This document shows, piece after piece, positions 8,019-10,948 of a DNA stretch of 10,948 bases. Both the position numbers and the translations under genes were made by a program. How positions within the stretch are numbered: position 1 is the stretch's first letter; each line of letters begins with the position of its first letter. The stretch covers positions 1 to 10,948 of the forward strand of contig JAQTVL010000092.1 of NCBI GenBank assembly GCA_028706835.1, in the 5' to 3' direction. The notes below the pieces were generated by a model. That model was not told where the DNA came from, ran no database searches, and worked only from the letters and a program-made list of their open reading frames with translations. The stretch comes from Phycisphaerae bacterium. Its GTDB lineage: Bacteria; Planctomycetota; Phycisphaerae; JAJVII01.

Positions 8019-9509
8019 ATGCGTGCAACACTGATCGTGTGCATTGCCGCTGTCGGCTCGGTGATCGGCACCTCACAGGGCATCGCCTGCCCGGCGTGTA
8101 ATCTCCATAACATGCTCGGCGACTCTGTCCGCAGTTCCAAAACCATCGTCGTCGGAAAATTGAGCAAGGTCCTCGGGAAGAACAACGTCGAAATCACCGC
8201 CACGCGTGTCGTTCGCGGCGACGTTAAACCGGGCCAATCTGTAAAGATGAGCGGGGCTTTCACCAAAGATTTGGTCGGATTGGAGGGCATCTTCTGCGAT
8301 CCGACATCGCACTATCCGCGTTACGATTTCCTCCCGTTGGAGGCTGAATTCGAGGTCACCTGGTTAGCCCAATGGCCCATGACCAGTGGTAATGGCGGCA
8401 TTTTCGAGTCAGGACCGACGACCCAAGAGGAGGAAGCATTCCGCCCGAAGAGCATCAGCATGGCCCTGAAACTGGCACAGGGCGTCAGCAACGAAGCCCG
8501 CCGCGCGGGTATGGAATACCTCGCTGCCGCGAAGCATTCGCCAACGGACGCGGTACTGCGAGCCGTGGCCGACGGGCGGGAGGCAAGAACACTCGACTCT
8601 TTTCAATTCGAGTGCCTCATGCAAGTCCTGATGTATCGCCCCGATCCCCAAGCGAAGGCATGGGTGTTACACGATGTGCAGACTTCAATCGCCACCACCC
8701 GTCCGGGCGTGGAATGGTCCAAGGGCTTCGACGACCCAACAAAGGGTGGCGAAGAACTCGCAGCGCTCGTCGGTTGCGCCACCGAGACGTGGGACTGGCC
8801 CCAGTGGGCCTACTATGGCGGCCCCCGACGAAACCCGCCGAAGGAAATCATGGAGAAGCGGGCAGCGGAACTGCTCCGTGAGGTCAAGCGCACGCTGCCC
8901 GAGTCCAGTTGGACCAAAGGCACAGAGATGTTCGAAAGCGACAGCCTGTTAATCGTCAAGCAGACGCGCGACATGCACGAGAATGTGGCTCGACGGTTGG
9001 CGGAACTGGGAATGCCGCAGGACAGATCCATCCGCCCAACCACGCAAGGGGATCGGCCCGACACACTTGTTGTCCGAGTCTACGACGTCAAGCGCTTTCC
9101 GACCTCGCAACCAGCCGGAAGTGTCGAGGCGCGGGCGCGGGTACGTGACGCCGAAGTCAAGTTTCTGATGGACGCCCTGCCGACCCTTTCAGTGGCTGCA
9201 ACGGCCGACGTGGTATACGCCCTTTCGGTCACCGAAACAGTTTCGCCCGAGAAACTCATGGCGAGATTCGCCTCCGCAAAAGACAACGATGGTCTCGCCC
9301 TTGGCCTATTCCGCGCCGCTGTCTGGCTTGGCATAGGGTTGAACGAACACGCCGACGCATACTGCCACGCAGCGTACGAAGCCGCCACAAATCCGGAACT
9401 CAAGGCGGCGATCAGAAAGACGATTGATCGCCGCAAGAAATGGATGGAGGAAGAGCGAGAAGCTACGCGCAAGAGCCCTTCGACATCGCCCACAACGGGC
9501 CTCGACTGA
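8019..9509 (+). CDS. Exported protein of unknown function with a secretin-like short motif
   Basis: This 496-residue protein starts with a signal peptide (MRATLIVCIAAVGSVIG, cleavage probably near 20-24). CPACN (24-28) follows directly, so the mature N-terminus carries a CxxC pair. Residues 38-80 look like a beta-rich domain (TIVVGKLSKVL, then TRVVRGDVKPGQSV). Residues 145-255 are helical and 270-335 end in SSWTKG (297-301 core) plus SLLIVKQTRDMHENVARRL (309-327). That spacing of Trp-Gly, LIV-QT and His-hydrophobic resembles the short domain of planctomycete secretin-related proteins, and VVRVYDVKRF (351-360) fits the same context. The C-terminus is a charged helix. GGGGA (8006-8010) lies eight bases before the ATG. 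No strong plus-strand promoter was found. It is opposite in strand to moxR and lower in GC: 8101-8160 counts 30 G+C in 60. I cannot assign a function. Confidence 0.8.
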   Translation: MRATLIVCIAAVGSVIGTSQGIACPACNLHNMLGDSVRSSKTIVVGKLSKVLGKNNVEITATRVVRGDVKPGQSVKMSGAFTKDLVGLEGIFCDPTSHYPRYDFLPLEAEFEVTWLAQWPMTSGNGGIFESGPTTQEEEAFRPKSISMALKLAQGVSNEARRAGMEYLAAAKHSPTDAVLRAVADGREARTLDSFQFECLMQVLMYRPDPQAKAWVLHDVQTSIATTRPGVEWSKGFDDPTKGGEELAALVGCATETWDWPQWAYYGGPRRNPPKEIMEKRAAELLREVKRTLPESSWTKGTEMFESDSLLIVKQTRDMHENVARRLAELGMPQDRSIRPTTQGDRPDTLVVRVYDVKRFPTSQPAGSVEARARVRDAEVKFLMDALPTLSVAATADVVYALSVTETVSPEKLMARFASAKDNDGLALGLFRAAVWLGIGLNEHADAYCHAAYEAATNPELKAAIRKTIDRRKKWMEEEREATRKSPSTSPTTGLD

Positions 9510-9769
9510 ACAGATAAGGCGCGATATCGGAGAGAGCTCGCCGGAACGGAACACCGGACCCGCCATAGGCGTCGTTGCTTTCTTCACGGACTCTGCGATT
9601 CAAGCAGTCGTCAAACCCTGAACATGGACCTGCCCTTCGGCTTCGCTCAGGGCAGGCGGTCCCGCAACCAACACAGTTCTCGCGCGTCGCCTTCCTGAAT
9701 TCCGAATCCCCGGCATTCCACACTCGGCCCTTGGCACTTGGCACTTCCGCCGGATATCATGGGCGCTAC
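9510..9769. other. Repeat-bearing intergenic region
   Basis: The 260 bases between the exported-protein gene and the right-hand VWA gene contain no convincing gene. They hold the inverted repeat copy at 9629-9656 and a tandem pair of TTGGCAC units at 9731-9744. No hairpin is followed by a T-run and no clear promoter is visible, so how the VWA gene at 9770 is transcribed is not evident. Confidence 0.6.
9629..9656 (-). repeat. Interspersed palindromic repeat, copy 2
   Basis: CCTGCCC (9629-9635) and GGGCAGG (9650-9656) form a perfect seven-base stem around a 14-base loop. The minus-strand sequence of 9632-9656 equals the copy at 7596-7620 except for one base. This copy is the more complete palindrome. 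It has no following T-run, so it is not an intrinsic terminator, though it may still end or stabilise the mRNA of the exported-protein gene. Confidence 0.8.
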
Positions 9770-10948
9770 ATGGGTCCCCTGCTCGCTGACATACCGCTGC
9801 GCTTGCTGCCTGCCGACATGGTGCTGATCACCGCGCCGATCGCCAACCTCATGATCCTCGCGGAGATGTTCACCTACTGGCGGTTCGGCCGGCGGCCCGC
9901 ACTGCGCGGCAGCCGGATGACCATCGCCCTCGGGGCCGGCTGCCCGGCGCTGATCGCGGCCAATGTCGCGATCTTCGCGTGGCACCCGGCGGCGCTGTTC
10001 ATCATCGCGGCCATGCTGGTCGCATGGGTGGCACACTCCTACGGCCGAACCACTTCGCCGATCTCCAAGCGAAGCCGCATGTTGCTGATCGGCCTGCGGA
10101 TACTGATCGTGCTGCTGCTGCTGGCCTACCTGCTCAAGCCGACGCTGCGCCGCGTGGAGGTGTTCTACGAGAAGGCGATCCTGGTGCTGATGTTCGACAC
10201 CAGCAAATCGATGAACATCTCCGACGCCGGGGCCGACGCCCGCACCTCGCGGGCCGACGCACTCCGGTCGGCGCTCGCGGCGGAGTCCGGCCGGCTGGAC
10301 AAGCTCAGCGAACTATTCGACGTCCGCAAGTTCACGTTCGACGAGCGGTGCAACCCGGACGTGAAGCAGGTGTCGGACGCGCTGAAGATGCCGGCTGGCG
10401 AGACCACGGCCCTGGGGCGGTCCATCCGCGACGCGGTGCAGATATCGCAAGGCCGCAAGATCAGCGGCGTGATCGTGTTCACCGACGGCGTGGACAACGC
10501 GGTGCCGGCGGGCGAGCCGATGCGGGTGGCGGAGGACCTTGGCCGGCTGGCCAGCCCCGTGCCGATCTGGACGGTCGGCCTGGGGCGCGAGACGCCGGCG
10601 ACGAATCGGCCCGCGGCGATCATCAAGGAACTGGCCCTGTCCGACCGGCGAATCCCGGCGTTCAACGTGCTCGGGGTGCATGCGGTTTACGACCTGATCA
10701 ACCTGCCGGCCCACCCGGTCAAAGTCGAACTCGTGTTCGGGCAGGGCGACGACGCCAAGGTCGTTGACACCAAGACGATTCAGGCGGCCAACGGCAAGAC
10801 GGCTGACACGGTGTCGCTGGACATGCAGGTGACGCCGACGACGGCGGGTTTCCACGCGGTGACGGTGCGCGTGGCGGACGACGCCAAGGCCCCGGACGGC
10901 AAGGCGTTAGGCAACGAGTTCTCCCGGCGAACCGACTACGTGCAGGTG
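9770..10948 (+). CDS. Membrane-anchored VWA domain protein (3' end outside window)
   Basis: The frame is open from the ATG at 9770 to the window end, 393 residues, with the C-terminus missing. Hydrophobic helices are visible at about 15-33, 51-71, 73-90 and 104-122, followed at once by a VWA domain. Its MIDAS motif is DTSKSM (143-148), and VIVFTDGVDN, about 85 residues later, gives the conserved TDG. Beyond it comes a beta-rich extracytoplasmic segment (ELALSDRRIPAFNVLGV onward), as in large planctomycete VWA proteins that end in a glutamine-amidotransferase-like domain. It is most likely a second VWA partner of the MoxR system, although it lies on the opposite strand. No good Shine-Dalgarno precedes 9770; the in-frame ATG at 9818 is an alternative that would drop 16 residues. 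The family is clear and the start is less so. Confidence 0.88.
   Translation, partial: MGPLLADIPLRLLPADMVLITAPIANLMILAEMFTYWRFGRRPALRGSRMTIALGAGCPALIAANVAIFAWHPAALFIIAAMLVAWVAHSYGRTTSPISKRSRMLLIGLRILIVLLLLAYLLKPTLRRVEVFYEKAILVLMFDTSKSMNISDAGADARTSRADALRSALAAESGRLDKLSELFDVRKFTFDERCNPDVKQVSDALKMPAGETTALGRSIRDAVQISQGRKISGVIVFTDGVDNAVPAGEPMRVAEDLGRLASPVPIWTVGLGRETPATNRPAAIIKELALSDRRIPAFNVLGVHAVYDLINLPAHPVKVELVFGQGDDAKVVDTKTIQAANGKTADTVSLDMQVTPTTAGFHAVTVRVADDAKAPDGKALGNEFSRRTDYVQV

Noticed and set aside
9629..9656. Intrinsic terminator for the exported-protein gene
   Set aside because: The stem is good but the loop is long and no T-run follows; it is better explained as a REP-like repeat shared with 7596-7620.
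9979..10767. Alternative plus-strand frame inside the right-hand VWA gene
   Set aside because: The frame from 9770 encodes membrane helices and a complete MIDAS motif; the other frame yields a low-complexity Arg/Gly/Ala product.

Overview
The window is high-GC bacterial DNA with a gene set that points to the Planctomycetota, probably a Phycisphaerae-type lineage. The grounds are a MoxR / DUF58 / BatA-VWA cluster with a glutamine-amidotransferase-like tail, large secreted proteins of unknown role, and short interspersed repeats between genes. This placement is inferred from gene content only, because no rRNA or marker gene is present.

Left and centre (1-7499, all on the minus strand, so read right to left) is one apparent operon. 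It runs from a MoxR-family AAA+ ATPase (6465-7499), to a large protein resembling a family 42 glycoside hydrolase (4372-6360), a secreted purple-acid-phosphatase-like metallophosphoesterase (3160-4332), a DUF58 protein (2249-3163), and a membrane-anchored BatA-type von Willebrand A (VWA) protein that runs off the left edge (1-2203). MoxR, DUF58 and VWA proteins form a widespread chaperone-like module. The unusual point is that two probable enzymes, both with altered catalytic motifs, sit between the ATPase and its usual DUF58 partner, and the phosphoesterase stop overlaps the DUF58 start (ATGA).

Centre-right (7500-9769) is a patchwork. Directly upstream of the ATPase lie short interspersed repeats and the first ~55 codons of a sugar-type ABC transporter permease. 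That remnant still has a good promoter (TTGCCC-17-TAGAAT) and ribosome binding site, but is broken off where the repeats begin. A plus-strand gene follows (8019-9509) for an exported protein of unknown function, visibly lower in GC than its neighbours. It carries a short motif like that of planctomycete secretin-related proteins. A second, inverted copy of the 25-base repeat lies beyond it (9632-9656), so the permease remnant, its promoter and the exported-protein gene are bracketed by inverted repeats about 2 kb apart.

Right edge (9770-10948, plus strand) is a second membrane-anchored VWA protein, cut by the window end. Its MIDAS-type VWA domain follows three or more predicted membrane helices. 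It is most likely another part of the same MoxR/VWA system, possibly separated from the main operon by the repeat-flanked segment.

Working model (inference): the ATPase remodels or loads client complexes, DUF58 and the two VWA proteins recruit clients at the membrane, and the exported phosphoesterase-like protein and the glycosidase-like protein are candidate clients or co-regulated partners.
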